A stretch of DNA of 45,202 nucleotides, from positions 1 to 45,202 of the forward strand of contig FWCC01000195.1 in assembly GCA_900169235.1 (NCBI GenBank). Reading direction: 5' to 3'. Below are positions 33,190 to 44,509 of the stretch, in pieces. The notes beneath the pieces were generated by a model. The model was given only the letters and a program-made list of their open reading frames with translations. It searched no databases and was not told the DNA's origin. The stretch's first letter is position 1, and each line of letters opens with the position of its first letter. The position numbers and the translations under genes were made by a program. The DNA is from Zarea fungicola. Its lineage: Eukaryota > Ascomycota > Sordariomycetes > Hypocreales > Cordycipitaceae.

Positions 33190-33435
33190 ATGAAATTAAT
33201 TATTATTGAGTTCTCAGAAGAGGCTGCCTGCCAAGACGCAGAGGCTACCTGCCAAGACGGAATGGCTACCTGCCAAGCAGCAAGGACTACCTGCCAAGGT
33301 GCGGAGGCTACCCGTCAATCGATTCTCGGTGATAGTGTTGGTCAATGCGAGAAATTACTTTACGGATATGTCAATTGCTCGCGTGATGAACTGCCGGTCC
33401 TGGATGCGCCTTCTCCGCTTCGAATTTGCATGTAA
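33190..33435 (+). CDS. Uncertain short ORF with heptapeptide repeats
   Basis: This is an ATG-initiated frame of 81 codons. Residues 11-45 are five imperfect heptads with the pattern EATCQDA, each from one 21-bp unit, giving Cys and Gln at fixed spacing. There is no signal peptide and no known family. Because the unit is 21 bp the frame would stay open by construction, so the repeat alone is not proof of coding. It may be an exon of a longer gene. Confidence 0.25.
   Translation: MKLIIIEFSEEAACQDAEATCQDGMATCQAARTTCQGAEATRQSILGDSVGQCEKLLYGYVNCSRDELPVLDAPSPLRICM
33220..33324 (+). repeat. Five-copy 21-bp tandem repeat (minisatellite)
   Basis: The unit is gaggctacctgccaagacg plus two bases. Copies are at 33220-33240, 33241-33261, 33262-33282, 33283-33303 and 33304-33324. 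The first four share gctacctgccaag with single changes; the fifth is degenerate. The period of 21 keeps a heptapeptide frame. Confidence 0.9.
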
Positions 33436-34492
33436 GGTGGCGTGTGAGCACTGTTCCGAACTAGGTTAACACGGCTTGTCCCACCCGCCATGAGTCGAGA
33501 TTCTCATTTCCGACTTCCGAACGTGGGAACAGAGCCCTATGCCAGTGCAGTGCACGATGCACCAAAGGGGGGATAGTGCGTTAAAGGTTTCTTTCAAGTT
33601 ACTTCTTACAAGAGCAGACAGACATGATCCAGATAGCCACATGGCGACTTGATACAAATCAGCAGTTTTCGTCATGGGTCTATTAGCAGAAATGTCGCAC
33701 TTAACCTGCAGATTCTCGGTTACAGCCCCGGATTACCTGCCGTACTGCCGAGCAAGCCACCAGTTAAAACTGAGTGTCTATCACTCCGTCTACGGAGTAA
33801 AAACCTGGTAACTAGCGTCAATGCGCACATGTTTGTAGCGCCACGAGTTGGTCCATACCAAAGGAGGCAGGGTTCGGCTGGCCTACTTCGCTTAACCCGT
33901 GGGGGTGGATGAACTTGTTCTTGGAAGAGTCGCCCAGCAGGCTTGCTGTTTGTTAAAGATAAAGAGCCAAGCATGAGAAAAACGTCGCAATTCACTGGAC
34001 CGCGATAGCGAGTAGATACCAAAGCTCAGTGCGAGCAGTGCCCAATCACTCAATCACCGACGGAATTCCACTAGCGAAGATATGAAGCAGTTACTCGTAC
34101 CTCTGCCACCCCATACCCCGTACGCTGGTGGAGTATCTAGATACGGTTTTCTTTGAATGTTTTATTGATTAGAGCATTGACCCGTTAGGTGCCCACTTGG
34201 GGATTTCGGCCGAAGGGATGCGTGGCAGCCACTGCCCCAGCAGATTCACCAATTGACTGGTAGTGGTTTAGTAAACGGGACCGATATAATAGGATAATGA
34301 TACACCATGTGCGGCGAATCTCCACCTGAAGTGAGGACTCCTGTTGCTGGGGTTTGGGACTGAATCAGGCAACTCCGCAGATGTATAACTTCAGGGCCAC
34401 CCCCGCGTTGATCACTTTCATCCCGTACAATGCTCATCAACTGCTAGGGGCACTTTCATCCAATATTAAGCTACATCGGTGAAGAGTTTACA

Positions 34493-36170
34493 ATGTCGTC
34501 CGACCAAGGCTTTTTTAGCATGACGCGCTTGGCCAGCCTCAAGTATGGCCGGTTTCGATGTGAGCAATGTTAATTGGGCGGTGCAGGTTGTGCATGAAGC
34601 TAACACAACTCTCCGTGTACAGACAATTCACCATGGACACAGGTTTGCTTGGTTGGCTTCCTAGCATTTTGCTCTGTTGGCATGCACAGCGCCGTCAGTG
34701 GTCTCGGAGGCGGTGGCACTCAGGACGTTCAGCTCAGCGACATTGCCAACAGTTGCCTGTATGCCTGCTTCTTTTTTACCGGCTTCTTCAGCGGTAGTAT
34801 CAACGTATGTCAAATAAATAAAGCATAACAAACGTATCAATGAAACGCTCTAACCTCTCTCTAATCTTGTTTTAGAACGTCCTGGGTCCCCGAATGACGT
34901 TTTGCTTAGGTGGGACTGGCTATGCTCTTTACCTCGGGGCTCTTTGGAACTTCCAGCTTCATGGCACGCGTTGGTTTCTCATCTTATCTGGTGCTATTCT
35001 CGGGGTCAGCGCCGCCTTGTTCTGGGCCGCTCAAGGTTCTGTCATGATGGCTTATCCTCTTGAGAAAGACAAGGGACGGTCGTTTACGGCGTTCTGGGTC
35101 ATCTTCCAAATGGGAACCCTCATGGGCTCCTCCATTGCTCTCGGAATTGAGTTTAACAGCAAGTTGCCTGCTATCTCAGCAGGAGTATATGTCGCATTCA
35201 TGATAATTATGCTCATAACATTGGTGGCCAGCTGGTTGGTGCTTCCACCGCACTTGGTGGTGCGTGGGGATGGCTCCATTGTCGAACTGCAGGCCTCACT
35301 GAGCCCCAAGGAAGAACTTCACCAATTCATAAAGGTATTCAAGGACTGGCGCATGGTGGTGCTGTTCCCTGCTTTCTTCGCCTCCAACTACTTCTACTCA
35401 TACCAGGGCGCCTTGACGGCGCATCTCTTTAATGCAAGAACACGAGCGCTCGTTGCCTTTCTCACTGGTCTCGGTTCCATGATTGGATCGCTCCTGATTG
35501 GTGCAATGACGGATATTCTTCCTTTTAAACGCAAAAATCGAGCTCTTATTAGTTGCCTTGTGGTCTTCGTCCTGTGTGGCGTTGTATGGGGACCGGGCTT
35601 GGCCTTTCAGCTCAAATTTGACCGACACAAGCCCACGGTTCTCGGCAAGAAGGTCCCGTGGGACTGGACTGAGGATGTGGCCGCTGGGCCAATTATTCTC
35701 ATCTTTGGCTGTGAGTTGCTACTTGACGGTGGTGTGGATACAATGGACTGACGGCAGTGCTAACAATGACATTCACAGACTATATCATCGATAGCGCATT
35801 CCAAGGGCTTTCTTACTATACCATGTCTGCCATGACAAATGACCCTTTCAAACTCGCTCGCATGGCAGGATACTACAAAGCAGTCCAATCTGCTGGTGCT
35901 GCCGTGTCATTTGGCATGGATGCCGTCAAGGTGAGTAGCAATTCGTCCTTTCCCGCACTGCGGCAAATTGGCTAACATTGACTCCAGACTTCCTACCTCG
36001 GAGAAATTCTCATCTCGTTGCTCCTCGTGGTCTTGTCGTTGCCGCTAATGGCGATTGTTGCTTCTCGCATTCGAGACACCAACTACGATGTGGAAGTTAT
36101 ACATCATATTGCGGATGTGAAATCGCCAAATGGCAACGGAGAAGAGCAAGAGCTAGAAGAGCATGCTTAA
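34493..36170 (+). CDS. UNC93-like MFS membrane protein (copy 2)
   Basis: Five exons are proposed: 34493-34559, 34623-34804, 34876-35710, 35779-35930 and 35988-36170. Introns are 57-71 bp, with GTGAGC, GTATGT or GTGAGT donors and CTAAC branch sites in most. The product is 472 residues. Splicing intron 1 creates RFRYNSPWTQ, and the next exon reads VGMHSAVSGLGGGG, the counterpart of PGMFNALNGLGGGG in copy 1. Other shared marks are AAQGSVMMAYP, FNARTRALVAFL and GYYKAVQSAGAA. Splicing intron 3 gives IFGYYIIDSAFQGLSYY. It is a membrane protein with about 11-12 spans and unknown cargo. With one intron in copy 1 and four here, and clear divergence, the two are old paralogues. Its place beside regulator 3 and two MFS genes fits a transport island. 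Confidence 0.9.
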
Positions 36171-36319
36171 ATGGAACTTGATATTGGCAACAGAAGCTGA
36201 AATTGTTTTATCGCTTCTGGCTCTATCCTCTTTCCATGAGCAGGTAGATGCAAACCTCTTCGTAGAGTATTATCGTTCTGACAGGCATCTAACTATAACA
36301 CAATAGTAACTGAGATAAA

Positions 36320-36432
36320 TACTAGTTGGATGCAAATAAAAAATTTAGTTTATAGCAATCATAAATTGCCATCTCCCTAACACTCTGTGTTGCGATGGCA
36401 TACGCCTAATTTTGCTATGTTCTTCGTCACAG
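36320..36432. repeat. Dispersed decayed repeat, copy 1
   Basis: This ~113-bp stretch (tactagttggatgcaaataa ... ttcttcgtcac) aligns with 43740-43853. The best part is gccatctccctaacactctg against accatctgccagacacacta, followed by ggcatacgcctaattttgct against agcatatgcctagttttgcc. Most differences are transitions, in both directions, as if both copies had decayed. Confidence 0.7.
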
Positions 36433-36803
36433 TATGACTAGCCGTCCGCCTTTGCCTATATCTCTTTAAAAAATATTTGCCGGGATTTTCTACTACGTCC
36501 TCTACATCCTAGTTCTTATCCCTTTCTTTAGGCCATAATAAAGCAATATATTAATCTAGTCTGTTTTTATTAAACTACACCTAAGAACTGTAGCCGTTAG
36601 TGTATCCCGTGGAATATGGGGATCATTAGGGATAGCTAGGCTTTGAATCCTCTTAATATGCTTCTGAGCCACCTTTCTTAAGGCGGTGCACAATATATTG
36701 CTCTTTGTCTGAGTTTTTAAACCTCAGAAAGAGCTCGTCTAGTAAACGAGATTTACAGTGCGAAAATCTTAACATGAGTATCATGGGAAAACCGACTGCC
36801 CTA

Positions 36804-36829
36804 GTTTCCTTTCCGGCCGGAAAAGGAAC
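36804..36829. repeat. Near-perfect inverted repeat
   Basis: The two halves gtttcctttccgg and ccggaaaaggaac are reverse complements apart from one shifted A. They form a 13-bp stem without a loop around CCGGCCGG. It may be a hairpin at the end of a decayed element. No gene flanks it closely. Confidence 0.6.
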
Positions 36830-38152
36830 CTGAGCTATGCTGCTTTAACCTAGAGCCAGACTGAGACCACACATTGAGTGCACCCTAAGCTGTTGTCTAA
36901 GCTAAGTCGATTTCACCTAAGCTGGCTAGATTGCCAAGATCTTGTCAATGTAGACTGTCCATTTGTCGGTGAGTGTGGTTGCTGGCGGTGATAGGTTGAC
37001 GGCGTGTAGGTGCAATGCGCACGTCTCTAGGCCCCAAGTGCGATGCTGCCTTTATGAGATCGGCGTCTTTTTGCAAAGCTGTTGGTTGTCTTGTGGAGGT
37101 CTAGTTACTGGCTTGCTGATTGTTGGAACTCTGGTTCGGGCAACCCGTTGTTGGGTTCTACAGAATTACCAGTGTGTAGGAATCAGTTTCAGCGGCGAAG
37201 GAGCGATCTGGTGAAATTATTAGCGACGGCATGGGCATAGCTAGATCAAATTTCTAATCTACATAGGTGGACTTGGCTTTGGTGCTGTAGTAACACTGCC
37301 ATTTGCAACATTAGGGCAGTCCTTCCGCAGAGCTTCGCCCATAAAAATTGGAGCAAAGCAACCAACATATTCCTCGAAAATTTTATTTAATTTACTGCGG
37401 AATGCGCATGAGACTTTTCAATGCCACACTCATTATAGCATCTCGTTGCATTCTGCAAAAGGATACAGTACTAGGCTTTTGGTAACGAAACTCAGTTCCA
37501 TGTGCTTGACTCGAATTTTCGCCAAGTAATATATACCCCCCTGAACCTCATGCCCCTATATTGAATCCAGGGACAAAGAATAAAAGTTGGTGGCATAAGT
37601 TAGGATCCAATTCAGAGTTGAACTGACTGGTCCTTCCGCCCTGAAATGCCAATTGCCGCAAATATAGCCATAGCACAAGCCGATCAAAATAGTTGGTCCC
37701 GAGAAAGGTGTGAGTGCCGATGCCAAATCACCGGACATCTGCCCCGTTCTTCCTTCTCTGGTGCCCCGTTGGTCCCGGTTTAGAGGTTCCTGTTCCTACG
37801 AGCAGGGATCCGTAAGCCCCGGCGACAAATTCCTCACGCTTAGACGCGACACAGAATCATCCTCTATGGTCGCACCAATTGTCCACTCCAAGTCAAAAAC
37901 GCCAAAAGTATACCTTCCAAGCGCGTACCAAAAAAAATTGGGCGCTTCCTCCACTATAGACGGTCCTGACAGCAGCCATGGTTTTTGGTACCCGCTTGCC
38001 TCTGTACTGTGAGGTTGATGGCGGCATCTTCTTCACCACATCCTTGCCTATCCTAACCTATGAACAGAATGACTTATCGATGCATGACTTGCATCATGAT
38101 GTTGAATCCATTGTAGTCTAGCATAGTCCTTCGTCCTCATTCAGCGCAGTCT

Positions 38153-38359
38153 ATGCAATGGTGCCTGCATGTTGTGCTATTAGGCTTAGGTACGTTGTTG
38201 GCCCACATGACTTTGGCCTGGATTCAAGTAAGTCGGGTAATGGGTAGGGCTCCAGTGGAAGTTTCCCCTGATCAACTAACTAATATATCACGTCAGATAC
38301 TCAATGAACTGTTGTTGTTTATTGTCAGAGTGCAAAAAGCTAAAGGGGAATTTTTATAG
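38153..38359 (+). CDS. Very short possible secreted-peptide ORF
   Basis: The ATG at 38153 starts a strongly hydrophobic stretch (MQWCLHVVLLGLGTLLAHMT) like a signal peptide. A GTAAGT donor at 38228, an aactaacta branch-like site and a cgtcag acceptor ending at 38296 would join phase-matched exons to give only 45 residues; unspliced it is 68. The mature part would be trivial, so this may be the start of a lost gene. Confidence 0.2.
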   Translation: MQWCLHVVLLGLGTLLAHMTLAWIQVSRVMGRAPVEVSPDQLTNISRQILNELLLFIVRVQKAKGEFL

Positions 38360-40483
38360 AGCCCCAAAACACATCTGCCCAAAAATTAAGGATTATCTTA
38401 CCAATTAGGCTCTTTTTAGCAGTAATCGTCTAGTTTTATAAGACATAGTACTGGCACTATTTCCTGACTATAGCATTACTATATCTCGTAAAAAAGTATA
38501 AATCTAAACCTAATTATTATATACACATATTAATTTACTTTATGTATCTCGGTTTTTAATTTTTTAATTTTTATATCACTGTTAGATGTAAACTGGTTTG
38601 TTGTGAGTCTTGCTGTTAGTAACTGATGTACTTGCAACTCGGCTCATTATTTGGCTGGAAATGGGGCATTGCCTAAAAGGGCCTAATTACTATGATAATC
38701 CCCAAAGTCGGTGAGACGTATTCTAGCCCTCATTTTAATAGAGCTTACTCGTGGATCCCATTCTTGATTAGCAAGGTGGCTTTTTCCTAATGAGGAGGGA
38801 AAGTTGCTATGTTCTTGATTAGTGAGCGAGGCTGAAATACATGTCCAGTCAAAACTTTCATTAGCCCTCCCTCCACATAAGCTACCAAACAGAGCCGCGA
38901 ATGTTACTATTATTCGACACATTCGCCACTCAGTGCCTTCTACATGCCGTGCCTGCACTAGTTAAGAGACCGCAGCTGTTAAATCAGATATTAGCTGTAA
39001 GCAGGCAGTTATTTGTTCCAGCAGAACTATGGGAGGCGCATTTGAAGTATATTGAAGACAAAAATCAATAACCAAAAATTTGGTATCTGTCAAACCAGCC
39101 CAGGAACACAACTAGCTACTAAACGAAAGCTATTGAAACCACAAGTTTGCTAAGGGTTGGCCTGATATCACAGGGCCTTTTGTACGTGTACATTACTTCT
39201 TATATTGGCCATGATCCAGAACAGCTGGCTAGGCTTCATCCACAGCCTCGTATACTTGTCAGGATGCTTACGGAAAGGCAATGTCAGCCTATCAGAGGTT
39301 AGTATTCCCCGGCTCGACTGAGCAGGGAGGCACCGGAAGCAACAAAAACCTAACTCGGTTGATTTGGTTCCATGGGGTAATTATCCCCTGGCAAATAAGG
39401 CTGGGAGGTGCGGGGATGCATCATACCTTCAGCCACACTTGGCCTTACTAGTAGCCCACGCTATAAATATGGTTGCCGATCACCGTCGGTCGATTCAGGC
39501 CCGACTGGGTATTTGCTGAAAAGAGCAGCCTCTGGAAACTGCCATGTAAGACGATGCAGGCCGAAAACGGATAATGGTACCCTTTTTTCTGTCGGTTGGT
39601 TGCTTCTATCTGTTCATCCCTGAACAGGTTCCAATCTGGCGCGTATTTCGGCCAAGCAGGGCAGTTACTCCCTCAAGGTGGCTATAGAACTCATGACATA
39701 CACGCCTAGCAGTCTTCCTCAATCGACGCCGTTCTATGACAATTAACCGTTCTTAGTACTAGATGTGACCGCGCAAAACAACCCTACGGTGCTTTGTGGC
39801 AATGCCTGTCCGCCATGCTAACATGTTGAGGCCAAGCTAATGTAGCATAGTAGCGTTAGAATGAACTCTCTCCTTGCCTAACATGAACGAGAACCAGTTC
39901 CAGAGAAAAGAAAAGAAAAAGATTTGCCACGCTCCGCACCTAATTTCCAGTTTACTCATCTACAGCCGTAGGCTCCAAAGTCCGACATCGGTGTACTGCA
40001 CACCTAGAACGTCAGCCACCCGTGTCCAACCTTGATGGCCCGGTGTCATACTGCCTTCCGCACAATTAACGCTAATATTTGCTAGGATTCGGCCCACTAG
40101 TCGTCCAATGCCAGCTGCTCCTAGGCCGAAGCTACGAATTACTGGTGCTCCGCATAACTTGACACTGTTCCCCGATGTACTCCATACTGTGCGGAGTAGT
40201 ACCGTACTATGTACATGTGGCCGTTTCATCAGCATACGATACCTCTATTGTACTCAGTACTAGCAGGGGTTTTAGTGGCGGCCCAGAACGATGTGATTTA
40301 TTGTTTCTTTCATCCCTCGTGCGCGGCAAAAACTTGCTGACGCACACAGAACTGAGCCAAGATATTTTTGGTAATGGCTCCATATTGGATGTCGGGGGCA
40401 TGGATTGCTGTCGGTAACTCGTCAGCAATGGAAAACATCAAATCCGAGTACAATTACCGTCAGGGGCCAGGATGAATGCAAGT

Positions 40484-40491
40484 ATAAGTAG
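40484..40491 (+). promoter_or_regulatory. Possible TATA element of the gene at 40559-40981
   Basis: The sequence tataagta lies about 70 bp upstream of the ATG at 40559. It is followed by a pyrimidine-rich stretch (cccttctctcatacc), a common setting for a fungal transcription start. Confidence 0.45.
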
Positions 40492-40558
40492 ACTGAAGAG
40501 CCCTTCTCTCATACCAGTTTAACCATAATCTCATTAACAATAGGCCAAGTTATCCATC

Positions 40559-40981
40559 ATGCAGCTAGCTTGTATTATTGCTTCAATGGCAGTTTTCTCT
40601 TCGGCGGCTTCGGCTACCAGAATAGTAAGTCGCGAAGCTTCAGCTAAGCAAGCCTGCTTTGCTGTTATTAATTTGGTATATAGACCAATTACTTTGGACA
40701 AATCACGGTGCAAGACATACACGGCAAGAATACAGATCTAGACGTCGATGATCATGTTGATGTTGACGGTGGCTGGGCCTTCATTTGGTCCGGGCCGCAA
40801 GGCTGTCATGGCCATGTATTTTCCTGGCCAAGCAACTACGGTGATGTCTACATGTGGGGAGCTCCTACCATGTATGACTCAAGTAAGCATTCTAGTAATT
40901 TTCTGCTAAATTATTTAGTCACATTAATAACCCCCGTCAATAGACCACAATGTCATTGAGCATGTCAACTGCTCCTCTTAG
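40559..40981 (+). CDS. Small secreted protein, three exons
   Basis: Exons proposed: 40559-40624, 40684-40882 and 40944-40981. Introns (59 and 61 bp) are GTAAGT...TATAG and GTAAGC...AATAG, and the frame is continuous. The product is 100 residues. Residues 1-19 (MQLACIIASMAVFSSAASA) are a textbook signal peptide. The mature part is acidic and rich in Trp, Tyr, Gly and His, with a DLDVDDHVDVDGGW stretch (residues 40-53) and two cysteines (C63, C98) that could pair. No family is recognised. The splice signals are good and the exon boundaries fall in phase, which makes a real gene likely despite the size. It lies alone in gene-poor, repeat-bearing DNA, so an effector-like role is a reasonable but untested idea. 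Confidence 0.72.
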
Positions 40982-41385
40982 CTTCTCCATGATATGTTCC
41001 TGCCACTCCAGATATTTGAGCTATAGACTAAGTCATTAACGTGTACAGCCGTTGTCTTATTTCACGTTGTCAGCAAATCTCTGAGCATTTGACAGTCTAT
41101 GACTGGAAATCTAGTTGAAACAGCTCTGCCATAAATGCCCGGCCAACTGCCGTGAACCGACAAAGCCTTGTGTCCTCGGCTTTCCTCGGCTAAAACGCCA
41201 TTTGTTGGGGCTATTTTGCAACTCCAAATCCAGTTAGATCAAGTAAATGCAATAAACATATCGCAACTCACTTCTGAGGGCATGATTCAATAAAGCCCTT
41301 CTGTCCCAGGAGCGCACACACTCCACAAGGTTCAATGTGCCCATGTGTATGGATCCTCGGTGCTCTACAGCCGTGAGGTTTGTTT

Positions 41386-41604
41386 TCAAATGAAACGCTC
41401 CATCTCTGTAGAATGTACGCCTATTTCAGGGAAGGGTTTCAGGATGGTCGCTGCCGAGTAGGCCGGCGAGTCCTCGGCTACTTCGTAGTCAGCCAATTTG
41501 ACACTACCGGTCTCCACCATTGCAGCGAAATGGGGGAGCATGGCCACTTTCTTGGCTGCCTCGATATGATGGAGAGGAGAGTCGATGGTAGGTAGCGGAA
41601 CCAT
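41386..41604 (-). CDS. Short hypothetical protein
   Basis: This is an ATG-led frame of 72 codons with C/G-ending codons, unlike its surroundings. A TTTATATTATA element lies about 65-75 bp upstream on the same strand. The product is polar and partly helical (HHIEAAKKVAMLPHFAAM) with no signal peptide or known domain. It could be a small gene or a surviving exon of a larger one. Confidence is limited by length. Confidence 0.35.
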   Translation of the reverse strand: MVPLPTIDSPLHHIEAAKKVAMLPHFAAMVETGSVKLADYEVAEDSPAYSAATILKPFPEIGVHSTEMERFI

Positions 41605-43739
41605 ATGAGACGCGCCGGGTATTAGGAAGGCTCTACACCGTATATACCATTCTCAGAACAGCCAGGGTATAATATAAAGGAAAGGAAGCCTAATGCTAGA
41701 TAAGTATTACAATAATTCAACAGCCACAACTACCTATTAGGAGATTCCATAGTTATTAAAATGACAGTCTGACACTGCTTTATTAGTGTAGAGGGACTTT
41801 TTAGACTTACTAAAGAGGAAAAAGAAGCCAAGACAACTACGAGAATAGAAGGTAGGGCTTAGAGACTTGACAGTCAACAACTGCACCATATCATATCTAG
41901 TATCAATCAACATAGCGCAGCAAATAATGCAGTAATCCATTACTCTTATTTTAAACATGAAATTCATTCCTGAGATAAATACCGGATCGTCAGACAACGG
42001 TCGGCTGCGGCTGTTTAAGTGCTTAAAGAAGAGAGTGCGTATATTCACGATATGTGCAGGTAGGTCCCACGTAGCTGTAGGAATTATCGCTGGCTTCTCC
42101 CATCGAGGTCGAAGCCAGCTCGGAGCTATATAGCCGGCCCTTTTTGTCACACCTCTATCGTGAGGCTCCGGTGATACCTTATTGTGGTAGCGGATATTGA
42201 CAAGCCCCTGCGCTGTATTTGGTAATACGACACTCTCTGTGCCTTGAGCATTAAACAGATAATATTTACAATGACGGGAGCAGTTTGTATGCATGCCCCA
42301 TTATCGGAATACACAAATGGCAGACTTTTTGAGTATTCATGCGGGCAAGATCCGGAACTCGGATTTTGTCGATGGCGCTCGCGGCATTCGCGGCCCGAGA
42401 ATAGCCGGTACAGCTGCTGGCGACCACCGGCGAACGACCGCTCTCTCAAGCACTGGCTGGGCGTGTGTATACATAATACAGTCTGACCGGAAAAGTTTCC
42501 GAGCTGGCTTACTACTCGCATCCTCTTGGGACAGGTTTCTCGAGCTCCGGGCGGGGTTCCCGGAAGTTCTGGTGCCAGCCTGAGTCGTTTGGCACGAAAT
42601 TTCTTAGATTGCAAGGGTTGACTCTGTCGACGAAACATATGAAAACTCTTCTTCCCAGTTAGGAAGGCCCCACCTCATTAACCAGGAACTTAACCCACCA
42701 GAGATATCTTTTACAAAAGTTTTCAGCAGTTGACTTCACATGTGATACCTGTTGTCGGAAGTCTAGAGCGCAGTGTGGAAGAAGCTAACCAGATATGTGC
42801 CTGGTCAATGTGTTTGGAGCCAGCATAAGACTTTTGACGAGGAGTCCTGTGAGATGCTTACGTCGTCCCCTCTACTTCGCCAAGCACTTTACGAGTAGCT
42901 TCATTGGGTTACATCTGTCGCTTGCACTGTTCCCTCGCTCAACTGAGGAGACGCCCATTGCCTCTGATTGACCAATTCCCTCTTTATGTACCATCGTCTC
43001 TACACAAATTGCCGTGTAATATGGTAAGAATGTCGTTAGCTTATAACCAAATGTCTCAGCACGTTCCGGAATAACCAATTAGGTGTCGCGAGTGCCTAGC
43101 TACATGATGGATAATTTTAGTGCGTGTCAACTTTGCCTACTGCTTGTTGAGCCAGATTATGTATTTGCCACCTTGTAGCTAAACCTCACTGGCGACCACC
43201 CGAAACAGCTTTAACGGCAACACAACATACAATAAAATTGCTTTCGTAACCGTCGGAAATGTTCCACGCTTGGAAAACTTGTGATAAAGCGAGTGATGGA
43301 ATCCGCGATTTACTGTGAGATTGGTGCTTGCATATGTATAGCTTAAATCCTCAGCCGCAAGTTAAAGAGAAACAAGGGATAGTGATACACGTACAGAGCT
43401 AGAAGTAAGACCTGGTACGAGGAAATAGGAATAATAAGATGGATAAGGCGGTAAAGAAGTTATATTAATGATGGGTCTCTGACTGTAATTAGAAATCGCA
43501 ACGTTCTAGATTCTATTGCTCAGCATTCGACGTCAGACGCATTGCAACTACAAACCAGTTTACATGACTATCACTCTGTTTTGTATTACCCCTATGAAAA
43601 AGTATTTGATTTCAGGTAGATTCCACTTTGATATGATGTAGGCCATCAACAGCTTTCCTATTTAACAAACTTGCACCTGGACCAATCGTACTATTCCAAT
43701 ATGCGCTTCGCCTGAATTCTTCACATCATTTCTGCCGTC

Positions 43740-43853
43740 TACTAGTTAGATATAAATAAAAAAAATTACCTTCTAGTAATTAATAATTACCATCTGCCAG
43801 ACACACTATATTACGACAGCATATGCCTAGTTTTGCCGTATTCTTGGTTACGG
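43740..43853. repeat. Dispersed decayed repeat, copy 2
   Basis: It aligns with 36320-36432 over about 113 bp with roughly one 1-bp indel and mainly transition differences. No target-site duplication or coding sequence that would identify the parent element is visible around either copy. Confidence 0.7.
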
Positions 43854-44509
43854 CGGTGCACTGCGCTTGAAACCTCATGAATGTGTACAAGAAGAAGGGA
43901 ATTTTCCACAACTTTGATTGTAGCGGAAGCGTGTATGGAGAGGGTCTAAGGCCGTACTCTAGAGAGATGTGTAGGTCTGTGCCGTCAGAAGAGTGGTGGT
44001 GTTCCGAGCCAGCATGTATAGAGGAACGTAGCTCGTTCTCCATGGCAACAGATGCAAGATTATCGTAATTTACTTTTGGTCATTAAAATTCAAAGGTATT
44101 ATTATCCAATAAGTAATGTCATGTTTTCTTGTTCCAATCTTCCCAATCAAGGTCCAAGGAAGCTGCTGTGCCAATGAATTTGACGCTGTTTGTTTTGTCA
44201 GAATGTTCTGAGGTTATTGTCGCACGGACAGAGAGAGCTTCTCCGAATATAGATGTAGATTATAACTATGGTTGAATTACTATTAAAAATACGGAGAAAA
44301 GCCCTCGATATCTGCTATTCAAAATAAAGGAACAGGGAGCACGGTAACCATGGTGACCACATCACTTCGCGTATCCGTGGTAGACTTCGGTTGGTCAGTG
44401 TCTTGACCGACGGCGGCCGTCATGCAGGCATCTGAAGCTTTGTGGCTTGATCGCGGTCACCTTGAACCGTTGCCACAACCGACGCTCCTCCAAACAGCCC
44501 CAGCCGTTG

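Larger units (their letters stand above)
32762..34492. other. Intergenic region with a minisatellite
   Basis: Apart from the 21-bp tandem repeat (33220-33324) and its short frame, I find no supported gene. A minus-strand frame at 32841-33089 (82 codons, ATG at 33089) has some protein-like composition but no family. The element gtgagctgtca occurs twice on the minus strand (near 32926 and 33125). Confidence 0.5.
36171..40483. other. Gene-poor AT-rich region with repeat relics
   Basis: No intact gene is supported in 4.3 kb. It contains one copy of a dispersed repeat (36320-36432), a near-perfect hairpin (36804-36829) and strongly AT-rich stretches (36440-36600 and 38370-38600). A short frame at 38153-38359 with a hydrophobic start is listed separately. 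Frames around 39408-39623 and 39960-40235 have no ATG-led coding character. Confidence 0.5.

Noticed and set aside
42147..42638. ATG-led minus frame of 163 codons and overlapping plus frames
   Set aside because: The composition is Arg/Ser/Gln rich without a domain, and both strands are equally open in this GC-richer patch.
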